Source: Manihot esculenta
Lineage: Eukaryota; Streptophyta; Magnoliopsida; Malpighiales; Euphorbiaceae
Direction: 5' to 3'
Assembly (NCBI RefSeq): GCF_001659605.2
Contig: NC_035162.2
Location: 11,799,248-11,863,247, forward strand
Length of the DNA: 64,000 nt
The notes beneath the pieces were generated by a model. The model did no database searches. It had not been told where the DNA came from and saw nothing but the letters and a program-made list of their open reading frames with translations. Shown in pieces: positions 22,250-34,516 of this stretch; position 1 is the stretch's first letter, and each line of letters begins with the position of its first letter. The translations under genes were made by a program, and so were the position numbers.

Positions 22250-24178
22250 ACAATCTTGTGATAAATAATTTGTTTTGAATATTTTCTGTTAGAAACTTCC
22301 TTAAGGATTATTCCACGAAAATCCACCCTTGACTTGGATAATTTGTATTTGAAAGGGTATGCCTTATTTTTCCTGTCAATCTTTTTAAAAGGTGAGAGCT
22401 ACATAAAGTCTTATTTGGGAAAGGGTGATATTAATTATTTTAGTAATTAATAATTATTTTAGAAGTGATTAGGTCAAAATTTGAAAAAATAATTTCATAT
22501 AATATATATTAATTTTTAAATATTAATTAGTTAAAATATTATATAATAAATATTGAATTAAGTCTAATAATTAAATTATTTTCTAATTTTTTTATCAAAC
22601 TTTTTTATAGGTCAATTACTTGATTTAACATTTTACAAAGATTTTATTGATTCAGGACCACAAAGATATCTGTTGACTTAACTGATTAAAAATTTTTAAA
22701 TTTGTAAAAATAGTTTTTAATTTTAAAAATAATACTTAATTATTTACTAAAAAAATTTATTAGTTAATTTTTTAAAAAAAAATATATTAAAAATTATTAA
22801 AATTTTAAAAGATTTATTGATTAATTTTTTATTAATTTTATTTATTAAAAGGTTTACTATTTAGATATGTAATTTAAAAAAATAAATTTTATAAAATTTT
22901 TACAAATTAATTTATTTTTATTGAGTATATTTTTAGATTTTATTATAATACTTAATAATTAAAATTAATAAAATAATTAATTAATTAACCTTTTAATATA
23001 TTGTTTAAAATTAAATAAGTATCGATAAGTGTTTAGTTCAAATTAAAATAATGGATTAAATTAAATTAATTTAAAAATAAATTTTGATTTTTAAATGTTT
23101 TTAGTTTAATTTTACATTTTAAAAGTTTAATTATTTTGTTTTAATTTTTATTAAAAAAATTATTAAATCGAATAAACTTAATTATTATAATATTATATTA
23201 TTTTAATAATATAGAGATGATATTTTAATAAAATTAAAATATTTTAATTAAAATTTTAAAATATTAAAAATAAAAATTAAATTGATTTTTTTATTTAATT
23301 TTAAAAAACTAAATTTTTAATTTTTAATTTTTTAATTTTATTTTTTCAAAACTCAATATTAATTAATAAATTTTTATATAATATATTCGCAAAGGCACAG
23401 CAGTTTATACTCTATAATCATGGTGCGTCACGACTTACGTGATCCAACTGCAAAATATAACATCAATTCTCATTTTATGTGGTACAAAGGATAACTAAGC
23501 CTTTTTTTTGTTTTTTGAAATATAACTAAGAATTATATAAAACCCACTTAAAAAAAGTTATATTTGATTATAATTTTTCCAACACAAATGCCATCATTAA
23601 TTTATTAAATTAGATATTGAAATTACATCCTCAAAAGTTGGTCATCAAAGTTCAATTACTAATAAATTTTAATTAACAATAGCGAGTATTTTTAAATTCA
23701 ATTTAATAAAATAAAAAATTTACAAATTTCTGTTGAAATTAAAAAGAAAAATGTAATTTTCATTGCGCTAAAAAATCTAATATTTGAGGACATTTTTTCT
23801 TCTCTTTAATATCATCTTTTTCAAAGTACGTAAACGCTTTTTCAAAGTCTTCCATTACAAGCCAAAATATAAGTGGTCATCAACAACCAAATTATTAATT
23901 AGGTATAGATTAATGGATAAAAGTGTAATGGTAATTGAGATAAATTTTAAAAAGTTTAAATTCAATTAATAAAAAAATATTAAAATTTAAATTTAAATTC
24001 AATTCTAGCTTTATTTATAAATTTAAATTTTATTTTATTTTAATTTAAATCACAACAAAAAGTGAATTGTTATTTACGGAGAAACTCCACCCCTCTATTT
24101 TTATAAATTTTTGATGTGGAATGAAGAGCTGACCATATTTCACACATACACATTCACATGATGTGACCATATTTACAG
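22250..24178. repeat. Downstream AT-rich block, first copy in unit A
   Basis: Very AT-rich noncoding DNA starting near ATCTTGTGATAAATAATTTG. It recurs at 25318-27880 in the same unit and once in unit B at 42290-44280. The right end breaks off after TTCACATGATGTGACC. No gene is seen. Confidence 0.75.
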
Positions 24179-25317
24179 TGAATTCTTATTTTAATTTCTT
24201 GGTCCTTTAAATTTTAAAGTTTTCAATTTTTCAGTCCTTATATATTAAATTTCGAAACTATTAAGTCCTCTAATTTTGAATCATTACAACTGTTTGGTCA
24301 TTCATTTTAATCATTCACTTACAAGAAACTAATATGCTAAAATTTCACTTATCTAACTTAGATAAACAGTACAGAATTCATTGATATATTCATACATAAA
24401 GAACATACTACAATCTGATTCAAAATAACTTCTATCTTCTGCAGCTTTATATAGTGCATTTAAACAATTTTTTATGGTGTTTTTACGGCAAACACTATCC
24501 AGAGTAACAATATAATTATCATACAATTCTTCGTCTGGTTCAAAATAGCTTCAATTTACATGTAATTTTTTGTCTCTTCATTAATCTTCATCAACACTTA
24601 TTTAGTTTCTGCAATCATTCTTGATAAGTTGGTCTTGAATACCTCTAACCCTTCACCTATACTGTTTGATGTTAGAAAGTTAACATTTGTTGGAATGCAC
24701 CACCCAAGAAATGACCCACATTCGTTATCTCGACAGTAATAATATAACTTGTTTGGATTACTAATAGATTCAGATATGCGAACCCCCGCTTTTTTCCCAT
24801 AGCAGCAATTCACATTCATGTAACTACCAACCCAACTTCCCATTGATCCGCTGATGCTAGACATTCTCGTGAAAATAGAATGGATCCTTTAGGTGCTTGA
24901 TCGTCGGCTATTATGAACAGAGGTGGGATCCTTTCAGTGCTTGATCGATGTTGAAGATAGTCCCTCACAGAGAGTATGCTGAAACTCGTCGAGGGTGAGA
25001 GAGTAAATGGAGGATTTCTGTCGAGAGATAATGAGAAGTTGCTTCTAAGGTTGTGATCGGACTGTAATGGCGACTCAACCTCGCCATTGAGAATGCATGT
25101 TTAAATAGAGATTGAAAAGGGTAAAATTAGATTTTCAAAATATTCTCTCTTGTTTTTATCTTACTTTTAACGGAAAAGAAGGTAATAGAGGATGGAAAGA
25201 CTGATTTGTTAACGGTTTGATTATGTCAAAACGTTTAATACGTTTTTGAAAATTGAGAAACTGACTTGTTAATAATGATAAAACTTAAAGACTAAATTAT
25301 AAATTTCTCAAAATTTT
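24179..25317 (-). mobile_element. Transposon-like insertion carrying a GRF zinc-finger ORF
   Basis: Lies between the two copies of the AT-rich block and is missing from unit B. Its right end (ACTGACTTGTTAATAATG, then AAAGACTAAATTATAAAT) is shared with the insertion ending at 21365, which points to one transposon family, perhaps Mutator-like. Clear terminal inverted repeats and a target duplication were not found. Confidence 0.45.
24598..24864 (-). CDS. Small GRF-type zinc finger protein (88 aa)
   Basis: Opens with a true ATG at 24864. The stretch CCYGKKAGVRISES, NPNKLYYYCRD, CGSFLGWC matches the GRF zinc finger pattern: an N-terminal Cys pair, then the basic/aromatic segment before the last cysteines. 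Plant proteins with a lone GRF finger followed by a coiled-coil tail are common, are often linked to transposons, and have no settled role; GRF fingers of other proteins bind single-stranded nucleic acid. This copy ends after MIAETK, shorter than usual, and may be truncated. It sits inside the insertion 24179-25317, so expression as a host gene is doubtful. Confidence 0.5.
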   Translation of the reverse strand: MSSISGSMGSWVGSYMNVNCCYGKKAGVRISESISNPNKLYYYCRDNECGSFLGWCIPTNVNFLTSNSIGEGLEVFKTNLSRMIAETK

Positions 25318-26687
25318 ATTATAAAATCTTGCGATAAATAATTTGTATTTGAATATTTTCTGTTATAAACTTCCATAAAGATTATTCCACGAAAATCCAC
25401 CCTTGACTTGGATAAACACCAAACTATTAAAGAAAAATTATACATTAAAGAAAATATGAATGTACACAAGGTCAAAATATTTGAAATTTAAATTTTCTTG
25501 CGTATTTGAAAGGGCATGCCTTATTTTTTCTCTCAATCTTTTTAATAAGGTGAGAGCAACATAAAATCTTATTTGCGAAAGGATAATATTAATTATTTTA
25601 ATAATTAATAATTATTTAGAAGTGATTAAATAAAAATTTGAAAAAATAATTTCTTATAATATATATTTATTTTTTAATTATTAATTGGTTAAAATATTAT
25701 ATAATAAATATTGAATTAAGTCTAATAATTAAATTATTTTCTAATTTTTTATCAAACTTTTTATTGGTCAATTACTTTATTTAACATTTTACAAAGATTT
25801 TATTTATTTTAGGACCACAAAGATATTATAATATTAATTTTCTGTTGACTTAACTGATTAAAAATTTTTAAATTTATAAAAATAGTTTTGAATTTTAAAA
25901 AGAATATTTAGTTATTTACAGAAAAATTTATGTTACACAAAATCTATTAGTCAATTTTTAAATTTTAAAAATTATATTAAAAAATTATTAAAAGTTTAAA
26001 AAATTTAGTAATTATTTTTTATTAACTTTATCTATTAAATAGTTTATTATTTAGACATGTAATTTAAAAAATTTAAATTTTATAAAATTTCTACTAATTT
26101 ATTTATTTTTATTAAGTATATTTACAGACTTTATTATAATACTTAATAAATAAAATTAATAAAAGTATTAATTAATTAACCTTTTAATATATTTTTTAAC
26201 ATTGAATAAGGATTAAGCAGTTTTTAACTCAAATCAAAATAATAAATTAAATTAATTTCAAAATAAAATTTGATTTTCTTAATATTTTTCATTTAATTTT
26301 ACATTTTAAAAAATTTAATTATTTTAATTTAATTTTTATTAAATCGAATTAAACTGATTTATTATAATATTATATCACTTTAATAATATAAAAATTATAT
26401 TTTAATAAAATTAAAATATTTTAATTAAAATTTAAAATATTAAAAATAAAATATAAAAAATAAAAAATCAATCGAGTAAATTAATTCAAATTAAATTAAT
26501 ATTTTTTATTTAATTTTAAAAAATTTCAATTTTAATTTTTTTTCTTTTATTTTTTCAAAACTCAAGATTAATTAATAAATTTTTATATTATATATTCACA
26601 AACGGTAAGTTTTCTTTGTTTGTATGGCTTACTCATGCATCTCATGGCCATCTGGCTTCACGTGTCAACCATTCGACTATCATACTC

Positions 26688-26842
26688 AGTGGCGGAGTCA
26701 GGAGCTTCTCTTTGGTAGGCATCATTATGCACTGCTGCGGTATCACTGGTTGCGTCGCTGCGACACCTTCATCCCCTTCAAAATATTTTCCAGTCATCAG
26801 TACGGTACGTGGCCCCTTGCCGTACCTTCCCTCCGCTCTTAC
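26688..26842. mobile_element. Small GC-richer insertion flanked by CATACTC
   Basis: Unit B runs without a break where unit A has 155 bp starting AGTGGCGGAGTCAGG. CATACTC occurs at both edges (26681-26687 and 26843-26849), as a 7-bp target duplication would. It may be a MITE or similar; the family is not identified. Confidence 0.4.
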
Positions 26843-27034
26843 CATACTCGTCCGAAGGCAATCAAAGGGCACAGTAGTTTATACTCCATAATTATAGTAC
26901 GTCACGGCTCACGCGATCCAACTGCAGAATATGACGCAATTTTAAAAAAAAAAAAACTACAGATATGACATCGATTCTTATTTTATGTGGTACAAAGGAT
27001 AACTAAGGTTTTTTTTCCGAAATATAACTAAGAA

Positions 27035-27036
<2 letters not shown>

Positions 27037-27082
<46 letters not shown>

Positions 27083-27103
27083 TAGATATAGATATAGATA
27101 TAA
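27037..27103. repeat. (TA)n microsatellite with GATATA tail
   Basis: About 21 TA units, then repeats of GATATA. Not present at the equivalent site in unit B. Confidence 0.95.
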
Positions 27104-27901
27104 GCCACTTAAAAAAGTTGTATTTGATTATAAATTTTCCAACACAAATGTCCTCATTAATTTATTAAATTAGATATTGAAATTACATCCTCAAAAGTTG
27201 GTAATCAAAGTTCAATTACTAATAAATTTTAATTAACAATAGCCAGTATTTTCAAATTCAATTTAATAAAATAAAAAATTTACTGATTTCTGTTGAAATT
27301 AAAAAGAAAAATGTAATTTTCATTGTACTAAAAAATCTAATATTTGAGGACATTTTTTCTTCTCTTTAATATCATCTTTTTCAAAGTAAACGCTTTTTCA
27401 AAGTCTTCCATTACAAGCCAAAATATAAGTGGTTATCAACAGCCAAGTTATGAACTAGTATAGACAAATGGATAAGAGTGCAATATGGATAAATTTTAAA
27501 AAATTTAAATTTAATTAATAAAAAAATAATAAAATTTAAATTCAATTTAAATTTTATTTATAAATTTGAATTTGATTTTAAAAAATATTATATTTAATTT
27601 TGATTTTTATTATTTAAATGAGTTTAAATTCAAACTTGTTAACAAATTCTTTTAACTTAAGTCTAATTAATTTAAATTTTAAATTTTGAATTAAAGAAAT
27701 TTTAATTAAAATAAATATTTTATTTATTAAAAATTACTTATAGTCAAGATTTTAATTTGAACCAAAACAAAAACGAAATTCTTATTTACAGAGAAACTCC
27801 ACCCCTTCTATTTTATAAATTTTTGACGTGGAATGGAGAGAGAGCTGACCATATTTCACACATACATATTCACGTGATGTGATAGTGCGCTAATAATCAA
27901 A

Positions 27902-27966
27902 ACTAGCTTTATAGTTTAGTGGTTAACATATGGTTACTTTATGTTTACGTTGGGTTTAAATCCCTA
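27902..27966 (+). mobile_element. Possible tRNA-derived SINE head
   Basis: TAGTTTAGTGG (27912-27922) fits an RNA polymerase III A box, and GGTTTAAATCC (27953-27963) fits a B box, 30 bp apart as in tRNAs. Both depart from consensus by C-to-T changes. The pair recurs in unit B (44301-44311 and 44342-44352); in unit C only the B box remains (60848-60858). No tRNA cloverleaf and no SINE tail could be defined. Confidence 0.35.
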
Positions 27967-28724
27967 GCAAATGTGTTTTTTTCCTTTTATTTTTTTAGAC
28001 TATATTTGGTTGAGGGTAGTAAGGGAAGTTCAACTTTCTAAGAATTACTTGTTTGCTTGGTATGATTTTATAACTTTCAGAAAGTTGGTGTGTTATTTCC
28101 CCTCCCCGATCCAAGTAATTTTAAGTTATTTTTCTTATTTCCATTTTTTTTCCTAATTAGATATTTAGATAAAAATTAATAGAAAATTGAGTGTTATGTT
28201 TATTGATAGATAATGATGTGTAGAAAATTTCATGATATATTTTATTTAAGTTATATATTCATTCAAATAAAAAAAGAAATTAATTAATTAAATATAAATA
28301 TTTTTTATATTTTATGACACTTTTTATTATTATCATAAAAAAATTATATATTGATTATTATTTAAGTATTTACCATTTGATCAATATATAATTTCTTCCC
28401 TTAAATTAAATATTATAATTTAAATATTATGTATATATATTTGAAGTAGAGATATTTATATTATTTTTATAATTACACTCTATTAATTTTTTAGAATTTA
28501 ACATACCAACTAAACACATTCAAATTATATATACTTCCTAACAAATAACTTTCTTGAAAGTGTATTTATCAAGAAATTAATTTCTCTAAAATCAGGTCAT
28601 TTTGAACCAAACGAGACTTTACTATTTAGGTAAAAAGAAAATATATAATAATACATTAAATATTTAAAATATTTAAAGTTTCAATGTTTATAACTCTAAA
28701 TATTATTTTTTGATTAAATACTAT
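27967..28724. other. Noncoding sequence before element B
   Basis: AT-rich, no gene seen. It aligns with 60860-61661 before element C and, up to its first 400 bp, with 44355-44755 of unit B. It ends in ACTAT (28720-28724), the target duplication of element B. Confidence 0.6.
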
Positions 28725-29274
28725 TGATGTCGAGGAGATTAGACTGGTGACGTGACTCGAACGATACTGTGTTGAGGTTGGAAAAAACTTACAAGAAAGG
28801 AAGCAAGAGGCGATGGTGGATGCTCACGGTAGCTACTCGAATGCTCAAATTAATACATTGAGAAAAAGCGAGAATACAGTAGAAGACTCAAAAATTTAGT
28901 AGTATTAGAGATAATGTGCCATTGTCTCTATGATTGGTTCCCTTTATACTGTAAAAAAATAGAGATAAATAAAATATTTTCTGAAAATTCAATGATAATG
29001 AGGTTGGCTGCTCGATAAGGGTTATCACCAACTAATAGCTTGGTGATCCCGTGATCACAAGTGAAATAGGAATATGCCTGATAACGGTAATTTTGTGTTA
29101 AGACTCGGCCTATTAGGGGAGGGCAAGTCTTGACGATAATCTGGTGTTGAAGTGTCCGAGTCTCCCCTTTCCTCGGGCAGGACTGCGTTTGTCACTTGTC
29201 AGATCCTTTCCACGTGACCCCTATTTTATGGTGACAACTCATAATTTACTTTGGGCAGATGTTATGTAACATCA
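28725..29274 (-). repeat. 3' LTR of element B
   Basis: 550 bp, TGATGTC...AACATCA, closely similar to the LTR of element C (61662-62208). Confidence 0.92.
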
Positions 29275-29595
29275 GAGATCCCCCTGCTAGTCTTCGTTTC
29301 TTCGTATTCGAAGAGGACATCTTTTATCGAGGTCCGGGACATGTGACCCCTCAAGATTGGTTTCTTGCTACTCACTTCGCCTACCAATCCTTTTGATGAC
29401 TACTATAATGTTTATTATGCCGCATTTAACGTCTGCCGTCAAAACCATCTTTAAAAGAGTTCATCGTCTTCTCCAAGCATCACTTTTGCGTTCTTCTGCA
29501 GCTTTCTTTTTTAGAGGAATTCATTCTACAACTCCCTTCTCGTTTTTGTTAAAGTCTTGACCTATTTCACGATAACTTTGTTGTCCTTTTTTAAT

Positions 29596-31595
29596 ATGGA
29601 TAGGAACACCTCTTCCTCCCTTAGCAAGGACACTATTTTCAGCTCCTCCTCTGATGGCCCCATCCGAGCGTCAGCCCCATTGTTCCATTGAGAGAGGCCC
29701 CCGAGAAAGAAGATGGTTCTCTTAGTAATATCTCGTCTGTCTTCTCGGATAATGACGTGGATCATTTGTATGACATCTATCACATTCATTGGAATTCTTT
29801 CCGAATCTTTGCTCCTTCTCCTCGTGTTCGTGCTAACGACTTCATCCCCGCTGACGATATTATTATTGTCTTCAAGGAGCAGTTGAAAGCGGGTCTCTGT
29901 TTCCCTTTAGACCTTTTCTTTGTGGAGATTCTTCGGTTTTACATGCTTTCTGTTGCCCAATTTCATCCTAACGGCTGGAGAATTTTAGTGGCCTTTTAGT
30001 TCATATGTTTCAACAATCAAATTGAAACAAGCATAGTGCTTTTGTCTTAGTTATACCAACTAGGTACCCGTAAGAATGAGGAATTCGAGTACTTTAACAG
30101 CCGAAAGTACTTGAATATTTTTATCGGATGCCTTTTTCTTTGAACCTTCTTCTTTGAAACAGTGAAAAAAATAAGTTTTTTGTCCTCCGTCATTGTACGC
30201 CGAAGGGTTTTAGGCGCCTTTAAATCAGCTGGCACTATTGGGTAGAGCTAAAAAAGGATGGGGTCCATCCGAAGAGAGAGGAAGATGCGACTTTAGCTTC
30301 TCTTATGGCAATGGCTAAAGCCTTAAAGAAGATTAATATCACTTAGGCGGCGAGGAACGCCATCTTGTCTTAGCAAAGTCATCTGCCAGCAAGCCAGACT
30401 CGTGCTCCTTACCCGCCCATCCTTTTCGAAAGAACACCCCTATCTCGGGATCAGGGTACTTCACTTTTCATCCTTTTTATTTGACGAATTGACTTTCTTA
30501 CTTACTTTTCCTTTTGTTTGCAGATATGGCCGGGTCAAGCAGATTCACCGAGGCGGCACGTGTTGCTCGAAAGGGTAAGGCTATTGCTGTTGAGGTTGTT
30601 AATCCCCCTTCTAAACGTGCTCACCCTTCGGAGGTGATTGTACTTCTTCCTCCCCTTCCCTAGCCTACGGCCGAGGAACTAGCACCCCTTCAGCCTAAAT
30701 CTTCAGCCTTAGGTGCTTCGGCTCTGGCTTCAGCTCCTATGCTCCCTGCTGATCCCCTTCTTCCTTTATTCCTGCGAGTGTGGGGATCAAGTCTTCCTAG
30801 CTCGTTGGCATTCAACGTTTGGCCTTAGCGCTAAATTGGGCACCTCCTTTCCTTGATGACCCTTCTCTAGGTCCCCCGATAATCAAAAGTGTTATGAGGC
30901 CGGTAGATCATCGCCATTTGAATGAGGTTGAGACGGACGAGCTGGTTATTAATGCCATTCATTCTACGCTGGAGGATGCCTTTTGCACCTATGTGGCGAA
31001 TGAGCATTTTAGAGTCTTGAGGCAAGAATTTGGTGCTAACGAGACGCACAGGGACCTCTTGGTCGAGGAATATTCAAGCTTGAAGACCTGGATTGCTAAA
31101 GTTCAAGGTACAATAAAAAAGACCTGAGAGTCTATGGACAAGCTTCAGGATGATCTTGATGCGGCTCGTGCTTCAAACCAGGGCCTTAAGAGTCGGGCTA
31201 AATCTACCAAGGATTAAGTGGCCCTATTGCAGTGCCAGGTCTTGGAGCTGCACGCTCAAGCTGAGGAGGCCCGAACTGCTTTAACCAGGATAGCCGAGCT
31301 TGAGGCGGAACTCTAGGAGAAAGTGGTCCAGGGTGGAGAGATGTTTATCCAAGACTAGAATTTCGTGAAGAATAAGCTGATGAAGCATTTTCCTTCTGAG
31401 GATTTCTTCTGCATAGATGACATCTTGCCCGAGGAAGAAAATGAGGATGGAGGGGAGCGTGCTGAAGATACTGTTGTCGAAGAGGAGCGTGATGAAGATG
31501 AACCCTCTGACCAGATTTCTCTTGTAATAGATGCCGAAAATATCAATGTAACGGAGACTTGGGTGGATCAGCTTGATGACCCTGTCCTTTTGTAA
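29596..31595 (+). pseudogene. Antisense ORF of element B (gypsy-type transposase-like plus coiled coil)
   Basis: First exon 29596 to about 29999: ATG, Ser-rich N-terminus, then a domain with NSFRIFAPSPRVRAND, FVEILRFYMLSVAQFHPNGW and RILVAF, the signature of PF04195. A frame change lies at about 29688, shared with copy C. An intron follows to the acceptor TTTGCAG at 30533. The second exon starts at 30534 and runs into the coiled-coil region (30819-31127 and 31365-31595 still open), which ends in a conserved acidic tail. Stops at 30661, 30800, about 31125 and elsewhere are mostly CAG-to-TAG or CGA-to-TGA type. A region like the domain's start also reads just inside the LTR (29280-29400). Non-functional. 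Confidence 0.7.
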
Positions 31596-31795
31596 TTTTT
31601 CATTTTTAATGAGAATGTTGCTTTTATTTCCATTTAGCATTTATATGTTCTACGCATAATATTTTTTTGAGAGGGAAAAAATTTTCTCAAGGGGCTAACA
31701 CCTGTTTATGACGCTTAGTTACTAACTTATCTTGTGGCCATGAAATAAGAGACTTAGTGTATTTCCATAATGGGACTAACGCCCAAACATAAGAT

Positions 31796-32317
31796 ACAAC
31801 GAATGCCCGCCTTGTGACTGTAATTCATAGGACCGACATCCGAGCAATCCAGCGAAAAATCGTCTTATGACTTGACCTAGCAAAAACTGCCTTGTAACCT
31901 TGATTCGTGGGATTAGTACCCAAGTGGTCTGGTGAAAGCCGCCTCATGACCTAGTCTGGCAAAAACTGCCTTGTGACCTCGATTCGTGGGATCAAGGCCA
32001 GAGTCCCGGCGAAAATCCTCTTGTGATCTGGCCTGGCGAAAACTGTCTTGTGGCCTTGATTTGTGGGACCAACACTCGAGTGGTCTGACGGAAGCCGCTT
32101 TATGACATAACCTGGGGAAAACTACCTTATGGCCTTGATTCGTGGATTAACGCTCGAGTGTTCTAGCGGAAGCTGTCTTGTAGCCTGGCCTGGCGAAAAC
32201 TGCCTTATGGCCTTAATTCATAGGACCAACGCCTGAGTGGTCTGGCGGAAGCCGTCTTGTGACCTCGCTTAGTGAAAACTGCCTTGTAGGCTTGATTCGT
32301 AGGACCAACACCCGAGT
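31796..32317. repeat. 79-bp tandem array in element B
   Basis: Six or so units homologous to 1765-2275, with the same CTTGATTCGTGGGACCAA and CGAGTGGTCTGGCG cores. Confidence 0.85.
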
Positions 32318-32822
32318 GTTTAAAGAGAAAAGATTAATTTAACGACAATATTGCACCGAGCATAAGCAGGTAGCTAAGTCAGAAAACATATCTACCTCCT
32401 TCAAGCATGTATTTAATATACCCATCCATATCAAAATAGGCATTGTCATTTATACCTTAGTTACCAACTAAATCACTTGAAAGCAAAGCTGCTACAGAAA
32501 TTCCCAGGTCTAAAGTTAATAACCAAAGTTAGATGCATAAATCATCATGAGAGATTTCAGTCAACAAGAAAATTGGGAACTCAAGCCTCCAACCCAGTAC
32601 AATTCAGGTCTAAATGGACAGATAATATGAAACCAGTGGGCAAAATAAACAATGATCAAATAAAGAAAAATTATAACAGAGAAAGATGACAAGTGACAAC
32701 AAAGTTGATGCTGAAGAGCCAGCTATGATCAGCAGCAGATAGTATAATTGACAAAGAGAGGTAAGAGCAAGCATGCAGCATGTTTCTGGTTGTTTGATAA
32801 CAGAATTCAATAAACATTCTGC
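32318..32822. other. Unidentified 0.5-kb insertion in element B
   Basis: Element A passes directly from the array to GTTCCTTTC, while element B holds about 505 bp of unrelated single-copy-looking DNA and lacks some 8 bp of the target. No terminal repeats or target duplication are visible. Its base composition resembles a plant intron or 3' UTR, so it may be captured filler DNA. No ORF could be assigned. Confidence 0.5.
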
Positions 32823-32999
32823 TGGTTCCTTTCTATCAAAGAACATACTATATAAAAATACTTCATTAACTTTTTTTATTAAGAATATCCTCCATTTACA
32901 TATGAGGGTAGAACTAACTTGTTGTCGAAATGTGAACGATATTAGAACTCTCATGAGATTTCGGACAGACAGTTTTCATAGGCGAATGTTCTCCAAGAT

Positions 33000-34438
33000 T
33001 TCTAAAAGTTCCCTACCTTTATAGTAAGTATGTTTGTAATCTATTTATGCCTCGTCGGGTCCTTTTATTATTATATGTATGACTCTTACTAGTTCTCTAT
33101 ATATCAGGAGTTGTCTCCTCGGCCTTAAACCTTTGCCCTTCTTTTCCTTTTTTGTGAATTTTCTGAGAGTGTCATCCCTTGTAAGTCTTTCGATCTCACC
33201 CTTTAGTTATCGATATTCTTCCGTTGTGTGGCCATGATCTTTATAGAAGCGACAATTCTTAGTTCTGTCTCATTTTTCTGCCTTCTCAAGATTGAGCTTG
33301 GACAACCATCTAATTTGTTTATAATTTTTCCTGATCCACATCAAGATACGAGTTCGTGAGTCACTTAGTGGAATGCAATTCTTATACTTGCTCTATTCGT
33401 CCTTTCCCGATATAGGGTAGCTCCTGTGATCTCCTTCATGGGCTCGTCTCTCAGACTTTTAACTTTACTTTTGATTTGCCCTCTTATCTTCTTTTAGTGT
33501 CTAAACCTCATCATCCAATCTGATATATTTTTGGATCTTGTTTATCAAATGTTGGTACATCACGGCTGGGTTTTTAATTAAGGAATCCATGAAGTTGACA
33601 TTGCGAGTTCCTTTCTTCAACATCTTACAGGCTATCTTATGATTCAACACTTCCACCTGTATGGCTCCAACATTGAAACAAGAAATAAAACTCCTTAAAG
33701 ACTCGCTCTCTCCCTTTATAGATCTTTCATAGATTAGAAGAAAACTTTTTGGGAGGTATGTAAGTAATAAATTTGGATTTGAATATTATAGCGAACTGTG
33801 TAAAGTTTTGGTTTAAACCTAAATTTAAGTATTAATACCATTTTTGAGCTAAACCCGTGAGTATTAACGAAAACACTCGACATAACACAAAATCATTTAC
33901 GTCCTAAAACTGCATGGTCGTCCTGAAAATGGCTAGATGACTTCTGGAGTTTGTTATTTCATCATATTTGTCTAAGTTGGGCAACTTGAACTTGGCAGGA
34001 AAGATTTTCGCTAATATTTCTTTCGAAAGAAGCGAAATACCATCCAAGCTGAAATCTTCTTCATGTTCTTTTTGGTATCTCTGTAAGGCCCGTACTATCT
34101 TCCAATCCACTCCTTTCGGAGCCTCATCTGATTCATCTTTAGATTTGGACTTTCTTTTATGCCGCAATTTGGCCGCTTCCATCTGGGGCCTTGGGGGTGT
34201 CTACGGAGGCTTCATCCCTTCTTCCAGAGTCCATTTTAGATACCTCTTCTTGAGTCTTATACTGCCCGAGAGTAGCATGTCACCTTTGAAAATACTAGAG
34301 TATCTGCTGGTTGTTTAAATTATTAAGGTCTACTTCATTGATCACTGGAGGTGTGTTTTCTCGATTATTTGGAGCAAAAGAAATGATGACTCCCTCGTTG
34401 ATAGCGATATTGACAGCAACTATAGTATTTTCGACTAT
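33000..34438 (-). pseudogene. gag relic of element B
   Basis: Collinear with the split gag of element A. Readable part 34182-33904: basic KRKSKSKDESDEAPKG, then RALQRYQKEHEEDFSLDG and LPNLDKYDEITNSRSH, the retrotransposon Gag core. The zinc-knuckle-like CRFYKDHG motif remains near 33231-33260. The start codon (ATG in copy A) is ATA here, and several stops interrupt the frame. It covers the site where the Tekay element entered copy A. Confidence 0.75.
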
Positions 34439-34516
34439 TTTGAGTGAGGAAAGATGATAAGAAACTGGTCATGATCCAAAAGAGGGTTTAATGGATTTCT
34501 CGGAAATAGAACCAAA

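Larger units (their letters stand above)
25318..27880. repeat. Downstream AT-rich block, second copy in unit A
   Basis: Repeat of 22250-24178 with extra sequence: a 155-bp insertion at 26688 and a (TA)n tract at 27037. It aligns with 42290-44280 in unit B and continues into the part shared by all three units. No gene is seen; open frames near 26616-26968 arise from the small insertion. Confidence 0.75.
1..28719. repeat. Segmental duplication unit A
   Basis: Seen directly: order is Tat-like element (left LTR outside the window), kinase gene, kinase relic and AT-rich block, then the next unit's LTR. The same order recurs from 28720. Both flanks of the Tat-like element match between units: ACTAT and the bases after it follow 14729 and 35045 alike. 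Unit A differs from unit B by the Tekay insertion (3507-13703), an internal duplication of the downstream block, a GRF element and a longer Pumilio relic. Confidence 0.85.

Noticed and set aside
26616..26968. Overlapping frames of 76-114 codons
   Set aside because: They span a 155-bp insertion absent from unit B, and their products resemble nothing known to me.
27902..27966. Functional tRNA gene
   Set aside because: A- and B-box-like words are present, but no acceptor, D or anticodon stems could be paired.
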